Assembly: GCA_964534845.1 (NCBI GenBank)
Contig: CAZHPV010000053.1
Location: 1-17,611 of the forward strand
Direction of reading: 5' to 3'
DNA from: CALCKU01 sp964534845
GTDB lineage: Bacteria; Pseudomonadota; Alphaproteobacteria; Caulobacterales; Maricaulaceae
DNA: 17,611 nt
Shown here: piece by piece, positions 6,974-14,975 of the stretch
How positions within the stretch are numbered: the first letter of the stretch is position 1
Layout: every line of letters starts with the position of its first letter
Notes under the pieces: model-generated
Seen by the model: the letters and a program-made list of their open reading frames with translations, nothing else
Told to the model about the DNA's origin: nothing
Database searches by the model: none
Made by a program: the position numbers and the translations under genes

Positions 6974-7339
6974 ATGAAATTTTTGGACAGATTATTCTCT
7001 GCAAAAGCAAGATATAGTTGGCTCCTAGCTGCCATCATATTTTTGCCTGCATGCGCAACCGTTCAAATCCCGAATATTGACTTCAAACGCTTGCCAGAAT
7101 TTATTCAGGAAACAAGAGATATCAGTGACTACCCAAAAGTTTCTGATGTGCCCCAAGCGCCCACAGAAATCAGATCGTCTGAGGAATGGGATACCGCTGC
7201 AAAATCCTTGCTAAATTTACGAGATGCTAACTCTCCGGATATAGACACACTTGGAAACGGAAATTTATCCGATTCGGGCTTGGATATTGATGCCTTAAAA
7301 GCGCAAGTTCGTGCCTACAAGCTTGATGATCCACAATAA
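6974..7339 (+). CDS. small hypothetical lipoprotein
   Basis: I do not recognise this 121-residue protein. The N-terminus has two or three basic residues, a hydrophobic core (SWLLAAIIFLPAC) and a lipobox ending at Cys27. The mature chain has about 95 residues. It is polar and acidic and contains no cysteine beyond the lipid anchor and no enzymatic motif. It starts 65 bases after argC and ends 8 bases before the aminotransferase ATG, so it probably shares that transcript. Whether it is functionally tied to the downstream metabolic genes is unknown. The short length and lipobox make it a real secreted product rather than a shadow frame. Confidence 0.75.
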   Translation: MKFLDRLFSAKARYSWLLAAIIFLPACATVQIPNIDFKRLPEFIQETRDISDYPKVSDVPQAPTEIRSSEEWDTAAKSLLNLRDANSPDIDTLGNGNLSDSGLDIDALKAQVRAYKLDDPQ

Positions 7340-7347
7340 CGGTTTCT

Positions 7348-8577
7348 ATGACCAATAAAAACACGAATCCCCATGACCAGCCAGCGGAATTTTACCGTAT
7401 TAAAAGATTGCCGCCCTACGTCTTCGCTGAGGTTAATAAATTAAAGGCCGAATTACGTGCTGAGGGCGCTGATATTATTGATTTTGGTTTTGGCAATCCG
7501 GACTTACCAACACCCAAACACGTCATTGATAAACTCATAGAAACTGTTCAAAAACCAAAGACGACAGGGTACTCTGTTTCGCGCGGCATAATGGGTCTAC
7601 GGCAAGCCTGTGCGCGCTATTATCAACGCCGATTTGACGTAAATCTCGACCCAAAAGACGAGATTATAGCGACATTGGGCTCAAAGGAAGGGTTTGCGAA
7701 CCTCGCACAAGCCATAACGACCCCGGGTGATATCATATACGCCCCAGATCCGTCTTATCCATTGCATGCGTATGGCTTTGTTATTGCTGGCGCAAAAATT
7801 CAGGGCATTCCTGCAATTACGGCCCAAGAATATCTCACAGGCGTCAAGGAAGCTTTGTTGAAATCAGACAAGCCCCCTATGGCGATTGTTGTTTGCTTTC
7901 CGTCTAACCCAACGGGTAAAATTGCCGACCTTGAATTTTACCGCGAGATTGTTTCGATAGCTAAAAAACACGATATTATATTGCTTTCGGATTTAGCCTA
8001 TTCGGAAATTTATTTTACGATGCCGCCGCCTTCTATTTTTGAAGTTGAAGGCGCCAAGGACGTCGCTGTTGAGACAATTTCACTCTCAAAAACCTATTCG
8101 ATGGCGGGATGGCGTATGGGGTTCGCTGTTGGATCAAAACGCTTAATTGGAGCCTTGGCCCGGGTTAAGTCCTATCTCGATTACGGTGCCTTTACGCCAA
8201 TTCAGGTTGCGGCCTGTGCTGCTTTGGACGGCCCGCAGGATTGTGTCGAACATGCCCGCGCCATATACCGCGCCAGACGCGACGTATTGGTTGATAGCTT
8301 TGCTCGCGCGGGCTGGGATGTTCCGTCACCAGAAGCATCCATGTTTACATGGGCTCCGTTACCCAAAGGTTTTGGGCACCTCGGCTCGCTTGAGTTCTCA
8401 AAACGCATTATGAAGGAAGCCGATATTGCAGTTGCACCGGGTATTGGTTTTGGGAAAAACGGCGAAGGCTATGTACGAATAGCACTTGTCGAAAACGAGC
8501 AGCGTATTCGCCAAGCGGCACGAAATTTGAAACCATTTTTAGTTCAAGGACGTTCCTCGAATTCACGAGCATCCTAA
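7348..8577 (+). CDS. PLP-dependent class I/II aminotransferase (AlaC / LL-diaminopimelate aminotransferase-like)
   Basis: This is a fold-type I aminotransferase of 409 residues. Visible landmarks are DFGFGNPDLPTP (45-56), the cofactor-phosphate region GSKEGFANL (111-119), FPSNPTG with Asn187 (184-190), and LSDLAYSEIYF with Asp215 and Tyr218. The Schiff-base lysine is Lys248 in SLSKTYSMAGWRMGF. Alphaproteobacterial relatives are often annotated as LL-diaminopimelate aminotransferase, but alanine/glutamate-pyruvate activity is equally plausible, so I give no symbol. In the relatives I recall, homoserine dehydrogenase follows. Here glpX follows after 22 bases. The ATG is 8 bases after the small lipoprotein gene, with only a weak Shine-Dalgarno. 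Confidence 0.9.
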   Translation: MTNKNTNPHDQPAEFYRIKRLPPYVFAEVNKLKAELRAEGADIIDFGFGNPDLPTPKHVIDKLIETVQKPKTTGYSVSRGIMGLRQACARYYQRRFDVNLDPKDEIIATLGSKEGFANLAQAITTPGDIIYAPDPSYPLHAYGFVIAGAKIQGIPAITAQEYLTGVKEALLKSDKPPMAIVVCFPSNPTGKIADLEFYREIVSIAKKHDIILLSDLAYSEIYFTMPPPSIFEVEGAKDVAVETISLSKTYSMAGWRMGFAVGSKRLIGALARVKSYLDYGAFTPIQVAACAALDGPQDCVEHARAIYRARRDVLVDSFARAGWDVPSPEASMFTWAPLPKGFGHLGSLEFSKRIMKEADIAVAPGIGFGKNGEGYVRIALVENEQRIRQAARNLKPFLVQGRSSNSRAS

Positions 8578-8599
8578 TTTTAGAAAGCAAGACAAGATT

Positions 8600-9556
8600 A
8601 TGAGTAAATATAAAGGCTTTGACGCCACGCTCGCCCTCGAGGCGGCCTTGGCAACAGAACAAGCGGCCATTGCGGCCTCATATATGGTCGGGCGTGGTGA
8701 TGAGAAAGCGGCTGATAAAGCCGCCGTAGATGCTTTGCGGACATATTTAAACTCTATGGATATTGACGGACGTGTCGTGATCGGTGAGGGGGAGCGTGAC
8801 GAAGCGCCTATGTTATTTATTGGTGAAGAGGTAGGGACAAAGAAGGGCCCGTCTATTGATATTGCGCTCGATCCGTTAGAGGGCACCACATTGACAGCCA
8901 AAGCCATGCCAAATGCTTTAGCGGTTATGGCCTTTTCCCCTAAAGGCCAAATGTTATACGCCCCCGATGTTTATATGGATAAAATTGCTATTGGGCCGGG
9001 ATATGCGCCGGGTTTAGTGGATCTGGATAAATCACCGGCCGATAATGCCAAAGCTTTAGCAAAAGCCAAAGGCGTGAAACTCGACCAGCTCACAGTATGC
9101 GTGCTGGACCGAGCTCGACATATGGACATTATCAACAGTCTTCGTGATGCCAAAGTCCGCGTCCTTTTAATTACGGACGGAGACGTACAGGGCGTAATTA
9201 ATACAACGGACCCTGACACGCAGGTCGATATGTATATCGGGCAGGGCGGAGCGCCTGAAGGCGTTTTGGCGGCCGCGGCACTTCAATGTGTTGGAGGACA
9301 AATGCAAGGCCGGTTACATTTTAGAAATGATGATGAAGTCGCGCGTGCGAGACGAACCGGCATTGATGATCTTGATAAAAAATACGATCTCAATGGATTA
9401 GCCGCTGGCCCGACCATCTTCGCTGCAACTGGCGTAACATCCGGAAGCCTGCTTGACGGCGTCCGCATTAGAGACGGGCGCGTAAGCACAGAGACACTGG
9501 TTATGAACTCTGTTGACCGCTCGGTGCAACGCCTACGCTCTAACCGTCCTCTATAG
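8600..9556 (+). CDS. glpX: class II fructose-1,6-bisphosphatase (GlpX)
   Basis: GlpX hydrolyses fructose 1,6-bisphosphate to fructose 6-phosphate in gluconeogenesis. The product has 318 residues, normal for the family. Diagnostic motifs are VVIGEGERDEAPML (59-72) and the metal/phosphate site DPLEGTT (91-97), along with the SGSLLDGVRI region near the C-terminus. There is no class I Fbp signature. It lies between the aminotransferase and recJ, with gaps of 22 and 15 bases, so the three form one probable operon. The ATG is chosen because the conserved N-terminal helix begins there. The Shine-Dalgarno is weak. Confidence 0.96.
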   Translation: MSKYKGFDATLALEAALATEQAAIAASYMVGRGDEKAADKAAVDALRTYLNSMDIDGRVVIGEGERDEAPMLFIGEEVGTKKGPSIDIALDPLEGTTLTAKAMPNALAVMAFSPKGQMLYAPDVYMDKIAIGPGYAPGLVDLDKSPADNAKALAKAKGVKLDQLTVCVLDRARHMDIINSLRDAKVRVLLITDGDVQGVINTTDPDTQVDMYIGQGGAPEGVLAAAALQCVGGQMQGRLHFRNDDEVARARRTGIDDLDKKYDLNGLAAGPTIFAATGVTSGSLLDGVRIRDGRVSTETLVMNSVDRSVQRLRSNRPL

Positions 9557-9571
9557 TTCAAATGATCTATT

Positions 9572-11332
9572 GTGGTGTCTGATATCGCGATAGAAAAAAG
9601 AAAATCGGTCCGTAATCAATACTGGGTTGATAGGTGTGAGGACGAAAAACGGCTAAAAGCCCTTCAACAACAGGCAGGGCTAGATGCTTTAACGTCGCGC
9701 CTGCTGGCAGGCAGACACATCGAACCAGATGACGCTCCAGGCTTTTTAAAGCCTCGAATAAAAGACCAATTACCTGACCCGTCAATTATGCAGGATATGG
9801 ACAAGGCGGTTGGGCTAATTATCGACGCTGTTATTGAAAAGAAATCCATCACGATTTTTGCAGATTATGATGTAGATGGAGGCACGTCAGCAGCCCAGCT
9901 TATACGTTGGGGCCGTGCTATGGGCTGCGAGTTTGACCTTTACGTCCCAGACAGAGTGGCCGAAGGATATGGCCCCTCTGCAGATGCCTTTTTCGCTTTA
10001 AAAGAAAAAGGCGCAGAACTCGTCATTACTGTAGATTGCGGCGCAGCAGCGGTTGAGGCCCTTGAAGCAGCCCGGGAGATAGATTTACCGATAATCGTCG
10101 TTGACCATCATTTAATGGAAGGCAAACTTCCCCATGCTGCAGCGATTATAAACCCCAATAGACCCGATGATGAAAGCGGTCTCGGGCATCTCGCGGCAGC
10201 CGGCGTTGTGTTTATGTTGCTCGTGGCCCTTAACCGCGAAGCCACTCGGAGAACATTAGAAAGCAGACCTAAGCTTATGAATTACCTAGGCTTAACGGCC
10301 CTAGGAACAGTGTGCGACGTCGTCAGTTTAACGGGTATAAACCGCGTTTTTGTCGCTCAAGGGATGAAGGTTTTATCCCAAGGCCATATAACAGGTATTA
10401 CGGCACTGGCTGATATCGCCAATATTACGGGGGATTTTAATGTTTATCATGCTGGTTTTGTTTTCGGACCGCGCATAAATGCGGGCGGGCGGATCGGGCG
10501 AGCTGATATGGGAGCTGAGCTTCTCTCAACGGAAAATTCTCAACTGGCCTATGCCCATGCTGCGGAGCTTGACCGTGTTAACACGCAAAGAAAAGCCATG
10601 CAGGCGGATATACTCGATGAAGCTTTGCAAGAAGCCAGTTTTCGCAAGGATGATCCGGTGATTGTAGTGGATATGGACGGGTGGCATCCGGGCATTATAG
10701 GGATAGTCGCCGGGCGCCTGAAAGAACAATATTCAAAACCTGCTATCGTGATCGGCGTAAATGAAGATGGATTGGGTAAAGGCTCAGGACGATCTATCAA
10801 GGGCGTAAATCTTGGCGACGCCATTGTCAGGGCAAAACAGGACGGGTTATTACAAAGTGGGGGCGGGCATGCCATGGCGGGCGGCCTATCTATTGCGCGC
10901 GATAATATTAGGATGTTTCGCGACTATATTTGCGAACACTTAGAAGAAGATGTGAAGCGTGCGCGCGAAAATATGGCTCTCAATATTGATAGCTGGCTTA
11001 CCGTACCGGCCGTTCAATCTGACCTGATGGATATTATTGCGAGCGTGGGGCCTTACGGTGCTGGCAATCCCGCCCCGGTCTTTGCCTTTGAGAATATGCG
11101 TATCGCCTACACCCAACGTCTAAGAGGCGGACATTTACGCTGCGCCTTTGAGGATATAGGGGGCGTGCGGCTTTCAGGCATATGTTTTCGAGCGGATGAG
11201 ACAGGCCTCTCGGATATATTACTCGATCCCGCCGCGCCGCGCGTTAATATTGCTGGCCGACTTAAACGCAATGACTGGAAAGGCCGCTCCGGGATAGATT
11301 TCGAGCTAATTGATATTATCGCGCTTACCTAA
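9572..11332 (+). CDS. recJ: single-stranded-DNA exonuclease RecJ
   Basis: RecJ is a 5'-to-3' single-strand DNA exonuclease used in recombinational and mismatch repair. The 586-residue product has the DHH phosphoesterase core: ADYDVDGGTSAA (97-108), VDCG (154-157), DHH (178-180) and GTVCDVV (245-251). The DHHA1 motif is GGGHAMAGG (430-438). A C-terminal OB-like domain follows (about 460-586), which makes it full-length RecJ rather than a nanoRNase. The start is a GTG, with a second GTG in the next codon. The ATG at 9562 is out of frame, and no clear Shine-Dalgarno is seen. It begins 15 bases after glpX and ends about 115 bases before tRNA-Glu. Confidence 0.96.
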   Translation: MVSDIAIEKRKSVRNQYWVDRCEDEKRLKALQQQAGLDALTSRLLAGRHIEPDDAPGFLKPRIKDQLPDPSIMQDMDKAVGLIIDAVIEKKSITIFADYDVDGGTSAAQLIRWGRAMGCEFDLYVPDRVAEGYGPSADAFFALKEKGAELVITVDCGAAAVEALEAAREIDLPIIVVDHHLMEGKLPHAAAIINPNRPDDESGLGHLAAAGVVFMLLVALNREATRRTLESRPKLMNYLGLTALGTVCDVVSLTGINRVFVAQGMKVLSQGHITGITALADIANITGDFNVYHAGFVFGPRINAGGRIGRADMGAELLSTENSQLAYAHAAELDRVNTQRKAMQADILDEALQEASFRKDDPVIVVDMDGWHPGIIGIVAGRLKEQYSKPAIVIGVNEDGLGKGSGRSIKGVNLGDAIVRAKQDGLLQSGGGHAMAGGLSIARDNIRMFRDYICEHLEEDVKRARENMALNIDSWLTVPAVQSDLMDIIASVGPYGAGNPAPVFAFENMRIAYTQRLRGGHLRCAFEDIGGVRLSGICFRADETGLSDILLDPAAPRVNIAGRLKRNDWKGRSGIDFELIDIIALT

Positions 11333-11369
11333 GTGGTAAAAAGCTAAGTGAAATCCCGCCAAAATGATA

Positions 11370-11415
11370 TTTTTTAAAAAACAGGCTTGAAAGGGAGGGC
11401 AAGCGCCTATATATC
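11370..11415 (+). promoter_or_regulatory. promoter of tRNA-Glu with an A/T-tract UP-like element
   Basis: TTGAAA (11387-11392), a 17-base spacer and TATATC (11410-11415) predict transcription from about 11422, some 26 bases before the tRNA. TTTTTTAAAAAA (11370-11381) lies just upstream of the -35 box, where an UP element would be. Confidence 0.5.
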
Positions 11416-11447
11416 CGCTTTCGCTGCTAAGGCAAAGATGTTTACGC

Positions 11448-11522
11448 GGTCCCTTCGTCTATCGGTTAGGACGCCAGGTTTTCAACCTGGAAAGAGGGGT
11501 TCGATTCCCCTAGGGACTGCCA
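11448..11522 (+). tRNA. tRNA-Glu, anticodon TTC
   Basis: This is a 75-base tRNA. The acceptor stem is GGTCCCT/AGGGACT with a G-U first pair, discriminator G and an encoded CCA. The anticodon stem CCAGG/CCTGG holds a loop with TTC at 34-36. The T-arm GGGGTTCGATTCCCC is intact. Confidence 0.95.
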
Positions 11523-11543
11523 GACATCTCCGTCCTGATTTTC

Positions 11544-12824
11544 CTAATTTAATATGCTTTTAGATATTAGAAGTGCGGCGTTCTGTGCCCCGTTTTCACC
11601 TTCTATATCTTTGCCAATTTTCTTAGCCTTATCAATAATTGTTTGAGTGTTCATGAGGGCTTCTATTTTTTCTTTTGCGCGCCCGTAATTGTAGTTTTTA
11701 GCATCAAGCATAAAGCCTACGCCCAATCTCTCAATACGGGCCCCATTGTCCCATTGATCGCCAAGATGCGGTACAACTAGCTGAGGACGTCCAGCCATGA
11801 GCACTTGACCTGTTGTACCAATGCCGCCGTGATGAACAATGACTGAGCCGCGCGGAAAAACTTGGGAATGTGGAAGATAGGACCGGACAGCGATAGATTC
11901 GGATAACGGCAATTCAAGCTCTCTCCCTGTTAACAAAATGGCTCTTTGCGATAAGTCGAGCGTTAGTCTCTGGCTGAGTTCAAAAAAATCATTTGCAGCA
12001 TGAACCGCCAAACTCCCCAAAGTGAATATGAGGGGAGGCGGTCCATTTTCTAAAAATGTCTCCAATTCGGTATCGAGTTTTTCTGGCGCACCGCTATCAC
12101 TATCAAATACCGGAAACCCAGTAATGTGCGTATTGGTATAATAGTCTGGTTGCACTCCGCCAAGTACGTCTGAATACATAGAAACAATCACGCTAACTTT
12201 ATCGGGATTTAAAAACGGCGCATATTGCGAGGGCCGCAAACCATGTGCCTGGCGTACTTTATTGATTTTTCTACCATATTTTGTGCGGGACATAAACTTA
12301 ATAAGGTGTATCCAACTCTTATTCCAATTCACGCCTAGTTTTGTCGCTGGCGCTGTTTTTAAGACCCGCGCCTGCGGTGAATAAATAGGGTCATATGCAC
12401 TAAGATTAAGTCCGGGTTGGAGGACACCCGCGATAAAGGGAATTGCGTGTTTTTCAGCAATAATATCTCCAGCAAAGGCAAAGGGTGAACCAAAAATTGC
12501 GTCCGCATTACGGCTGATTTTATCAAGTTTTTTTGCGCTATCGCCAAGAGCCGGAAGCACCACTTTTCCGAACATAAAATCGATATCTGCCATAAGACGC
12601 TGAACAAATAACGCCTCACTCATCCCCATGCGTTGACTGAGGTCGTCAAACCCAGGAAATACAGGGTAAGCTTCAAGCCCGGCGTTTTGAACTTTGCCCA
12701 CATAGTTTTTAGGAATAGCCATTACCGGATTATGGCCTAAATCCTTGAGCGCTTTAGCTGTAGCAATAAATGGATGCAGGTCGCCTAAGGACCCGATTGT
12801 GGCTATTACAATCTTTTTTCCCAT
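11544..12824 (-). CDS. GT1-family glycosyltransferase (GT-B fold, MGT/sterol-glucosyltransferase-like)
   Basis: This 426-residue protein resembles UDP-sugar-dependent glycosyltransferases of family GT1. Residues 4-35 (KIVIATIGSLGDLHPFIATA) form the N-terminal acceptor-domain Rossmann strand with the GDLHPF loop. The C-terminal donor site has SYLPHSQVFPR (315-325), HHGGIGTTGQ (331-340) and PHLGDQWDNG (352-361), with the conserved histidine and the Asp-Gln sugar contacts. There is no signal peptide, so it is cytoplasmic or membrane-peripheral. The acceptor is unknown: a lipid, sterol-like or polyketide-type small molecule would fit the family. It stands alone on the minus strand, ending 21 bases from tRNA-Glu, with no biosynthetic partner genes nearby. 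No Shine-Dalgarno is evident. Confidence 0.87.
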   Translation of the reverse strand: MGKKIVIATIGSLGDLHPFIATAKALKDLGHNPVMAIPKNYVGKVQNAGLEAYPVFPGFDDLSQRMGMSEALFVQRLMADIDFMFGKVVLPALGDSAKKLDKISRNADAIFGSPFAFAGDIIAEKHAIPFIAGVLQPGLNLSAYDPIYSPQARVLKTAPATKLGVNWNKSWIHLIKFMSRTKYGRKINKVRQAHGLRPSQYAPFLNPDKVSVIVSMYSDVLGGVQPDYYTNTHITGFPVFDSDSGAPEKLDTELETFLENGPPPLIFTLGSLAVHAANDFFELSQRLTLDLSQRAILLTGRELELPLSESIAVRSYLPHSQVFPRGSVIVHHGGIGTTGQVLMAGRPQLVVPHLGDQWDNGARIERLGVGFMLDAKNYNYGRAKEKIEALMNTQTIIDKAKKIGKDIEGENGAQNAALLISKSILN

Positions 12825-12970
12825 GCATTAAGCCTAGCCGTTTTATTGCTATTATTCCATCAATTTCAAACTAGGTGACGTAGCAGGCGAGCAAGTCATG
12901 AAATGGGGAATCAACGGGAGCCATGTAAAAACACTTGGCAATCCATTTTTCCTTAGCTATTGCGGTGCTT

Positions 12971-13441
12971 ATGAAACGAATTCTCGCATCTGCTCTAATA
13001 TTTTTTACGACACAGACGGCCTTGGCACAATCCGGTGATCCTAATCCTGTGGATTTCGGCCCTAAACAAGCCTTACAAATTATTTCTGATAGCGGCACGC
13101 ATGATTTCAATGTCGAAGTCGCCAATACGCTGGAAAAACAACGTCATGGCTATATGTTCAAAGAATCCTTGCCCGGTGATGAGGGTATGTTATTTGCCTT
13201 TGAAAAGTTAGAAGTCCAGACCATCTGGATGAAAAATACGCCGATTCCACTTGATATTCTATTCGTGCGTCAAAACGGTAAAATATTAAAAATAGAACAC
13301 TCCCACCAACCCTACACCTTACGTAGCGCCTCGTCAGAGGCGCCTGTAAAGGGCGTTATAGAGTTAATCGGTGGTCGTGCGCGGGAATTGGGTATCGAGC
13401 CTGGTGATCTCGTCAAGCATAGCTTTTTTGGTACGCAGTAA
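12971..13441 (+). CDS. secreted DUF192-family protein
   Basis: This is a 156-residue exported protein of the DUF192 family, whose molecular function is not established. A signal peptide covers residues 1-20 (MKRILASALIFF...ALAQ) with an ALA-type cleavage site, so the mature protein is periplasmic. The family block is clear: RHGYMFKESLPGDEGMLFAF, then TIWMKNTPIPLDILFV, then GVIELIGGRARELGI and GDLVKH. I chose the ATG at 12971. A TTG at 12935 would put twelve residues before the signal peptide. It is transcribed away from the glycosyltransferase gene and is followed by tRNA-Pro(TGG). Similar genes often lie near complex I accessory genes in alphaproteobacteria, and one occurs about 4 kb downstream here. 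Confidence 0.88.
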   Translation: MKRILASALIFFTTQTALAQSGDPNPVDFGPKQALQIISDSGTHDFNVEVANTLEKQRHGYMFKESLPGDEGMLFAFEKLEVQTIWMKNTPIPLDILFVRQNGKILKIEHSHQPYTLRSASSEAPVKGVIELIGGRARELGIEPGDLVKHSFFGTQ

Positions 13442-13468
13442 AAAATACATAAAACCCGCAAACGAGGC

Positions 13469-13494
13469 TTGCACTTTCGTGGGTATTCTATAAA
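13469..13494 (+). promoter_or_regulatory. possible promoter of tRNA-Pro(TGG)
   Basis: TATAAA (13489-13494) is correctly placed as a -10 box for a tRNA starting at 13510. The best -35 match is TTGCAC (13469-13474), but the spacer is only 14 bases, so the pairing is doubtful. The same TTGCAC hexamer is the -35 of the other tRNA-Pro gene. Confidence 0.35.
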
Positions 13495-13509
13495 ACGCGT
13501 AAAAATCGT

Positions 13510-13586
13510 CGGGGCGTAGCGCAGCCTGGTAGCGCACCTGTTTTGGGAACAGGGGGTCGCAAGTTCGAATCTTGCCGCCCCGACCA
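13510..13586 (+). tRNA. tRNA-Pro, anticodon TGG
   Basis: This is a 77-base tRNA. The acceptor stem is CGGGGCG/CGCCCCG, followed by discriminator A and an encoded CCA. The anticodon stem CCTGT/ACAGG holds loop TTTGGGA with TGG at 34-36, which reads CCA and other Pro codons. The T-arm GCAAG/CTTGC is intact. Confidence 0.96.
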
Positions 13587-13708
13587 TTTTTCACCTTACC
13601 CATCCCGACGATTCCTGATGCAAAAAATGCAAAGTGTTCAGACATATGCTTCCGTTTATATTTTTCCACCTATTTTTTATTTTCAGAAAAAAGTGGTATA
13701 GTCGGGAT

Positions 13709-14728
13709 GTGCGAAAGTTTATATCCCATCCTTTTATTTTGGCGAGCGTTCTGGTCGCATCTTGTGCCACAACAAGTCCCAAAAAATACAGCGTCAATAA
13801 GGCGGGTTATGCCACGGTTGAACGCGCACCCCATATGAAGCGCCCTAAAGACACACGGATAAAGGTTTCCCTTATGCCTACTGAGATTAGTGAGCCTTTA
13901 AATCGAAGCGCGTTCATAGAACGGCAAAAACAGTCTAATAAATACAGACAAGAGGCTTGGGACTTGGAAGACCGGCTGAAAAGAGAACAGTCTGGAAATT
14001 TTGTAGCTATGGATAAGGTGTGGGAGCCTGAATTTCACTACCGCGTCTTTTTTAAGGGCAATTCAAAACAGACATTGGCTGATTACACCTCTAATCCCGT
14101 TTTTAAAGCTGGTGATTACCCGACAAAGGCCGAATTAGACGCGCATGTTGACGATGTTGTAAAGCGCCTTTTAAAAAAAGATGCCTATATTGGGCATAGT
14201 ATAGGGGAGCGTTACGGCAATATTGAAACCGGACTGACGCTGAATGAGTTCGGGAAGCTCGCGGGCCTGCAGGATTTACACGAAGACCCTTTTATAAAAC
14301 TTGCTTTTATACGCCCCTTTGACCCGCCTGAGGCTATTGATCCACGCCTTGAAACCCAAATCCGCTATCTGTCGCGATCTAAGCAGTTAAACGCGTTTGT
14401 TTTAACAAGCCTGACGGTGGGTCGAATTGTACTCAGAGATGGATGTTTTTTCCTCGATAACAAAACGGGTGTGGACCCGTTAGTGCATTTTCACAAAGAA
14501 GTCGGCGTTACACTGGATACGCAAGGCTATATTGTCATCGTAAACAGGCTGTCAAACTCCAACGATGTCGCGAGAGTAGGTGAATGGGCTGGATGGGGTG
14601 ACGGCATTCGTGACATGACAAAGCCTGAAATAGTTGAACCCTTGCAGGCGGCATGCGGAAAACATCCTATTGTTCGTATCGGCACGCCGAAATCGCGCTT
14701 TGGCGAGCGGCCTAAATTTCGACGATAA
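13709..14728 (+). CDS. hypothetical lipoprotein with a C-terminal small beta domain
   Basis: I do not recognise this 339-residue protein by name. From the GTG at 13709 it reads as a short lipoprotein signal with a lipobox ending at Cys19 (LVASC-ATTS). Earlier in-frame starts (GTG 13634, ATG 13646) would add an unusual 21-25-residue leader. Residues about 65-120 are charged and helical. Residues about 145-205 contain VVKRLLKKDAYIGHSIGERYG. The C-terminal part has GRIVLRDGCFFL (238-249), then RVGEWAGWGDG (289-299), then a cysteine in AACGKHPIVRIG. This arrangement recalls a small beta-barrel domain seen at the end of other bacterial envelope proteins, with a Cys pair that could form a disulfide. 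The domain similarity is an impression. A TATAGT box 7 bases before the GTG hints at a near-leaderless transcript. Confidence 0.72.
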   Translation: MRKFISHPFILASVLVASCATTSPKKYSVNKAGYATVERAPHMKRPKDTRIKVSLMPTEISEPLNRSAFIERQKQSNKYRQEAWDLEDRLKREQSGNFVAMDKVWEPEFHYRVFFKGNSKQTLADYTSNPVFKAGDYPTKAELDAHVDDVVKRLLKKDAYIGHSIGERYGNIETGLTLNEFGKLAGLQDLHEDPFIKLAFIRPFDPPEAIDPRLETQIRYLSRSKQLNAFVLTSLTVGRIVLRDGCFFLDNKTGVDPLVHFHKEVGVTLDTQGYIVIVNRLSNSNDVARVGEWAGWGDGIRDMTKPEIVEPLQAACGKHPIVRIGTPKSRFGERPKFRR

Positions 14729-14801
14729 TTGAGCTACGGATCAAAAATCGTTATGGCATGTAAGGATTTAGGCAAAATCTCATAGGAATAAGGAATATAA
14801 A

Positions 14802-14864
14802 ATGGAGGCGAATCGGGTTGTTTCTTTATCGTTGCCGACCCGCCAAATCTACTGCTCTGAGTAA
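14802..14864 (+). CDS. possible 20-residue small ORF in the herA upstream region
   Basis: An ATG at 14802 opens a 20-codon frame ending in TAA at 14862-14864. AAGGAA lies at a workable distance upstream. The product (MEANRVVSLSLPTRQIYCSE) has no recognisable features. It may be a chance frame or an upstream leader peptide. The remainder of the 14729-14975 gap holds the dyads listed next and nothing else I recognise. Confidence 0.2.
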   Translation: MEANRVVSLSLPTRQIYCSE

Positions 14865-14879
14865 AATGGCGTCAAATAT

Positions 14880-14960
14880 AGAGAAATCTCTCAATAACCC
14901 TGTGGATTTAAGGCACTTTGGTAAGTTTTTACTAACCATCCTTAGCTACGCTAACTTAGC
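14880..14960. promoter_or_regulatory. cluster of short dyads upstream of the HerA-like gene
   Basis: Three dyads occur in 80 bases. The first is AGAGA-AA-TCTCT (14880-14891). The second, about 14919-14938, is TGGT-A-AGT-TTTT-ACT-A-ACCA with one central mismatch per arm. The third is the alternating set TTAGC (14942-14946), GCTAA (14950-14954) and TTAGC (14956-14960). A further GCTAA lies at 14988-14992 inside the coding region. They end just before the GAGG Shine-Dalgarno. They look like operator sites, but the binding protein is unknown. Confidence 0.3.
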
Positions 14961-14975
14961 AAAGAGGATTATTCC

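Noticed and set aside
11326..11340. TTACC-TAAGT-GGTAA inverted repeat over the recJ stop as a terminator
   Set aside because: The stem is short and AT-rich and is not followed by a T-tract on either strand.
11448..12824. Integrative element inserted at tRNA-Glu
   Set aside because: I found no integrase and no repeat of the tRNA 3' end flanking the glycosyltransferase gene.
12871..13125. Minus-strand frame opposite the start of the DUF192 gene, and a plus-strand frame from ATG 12898
   Set aside because: Both overlap the well-supported secreted DUF192 protein in other frames and show no family features.
13312..13669. Two minus-strand frames containing GAARFELATPC-like and GGKIRTCDPLFP-like peptides
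   Set aside because: They are translations of the antisense strand of tRNA-Pro(TGG). These peptide strings are a known class of spurious database proteins derived from tRNA genes.
14895..14912. DnaA box-like TGTGGATTT upstream of the HerA-like gene
   Set aside because: It differs from the DnaA consensus at two key positions and stands alone, so an origin is not supported.
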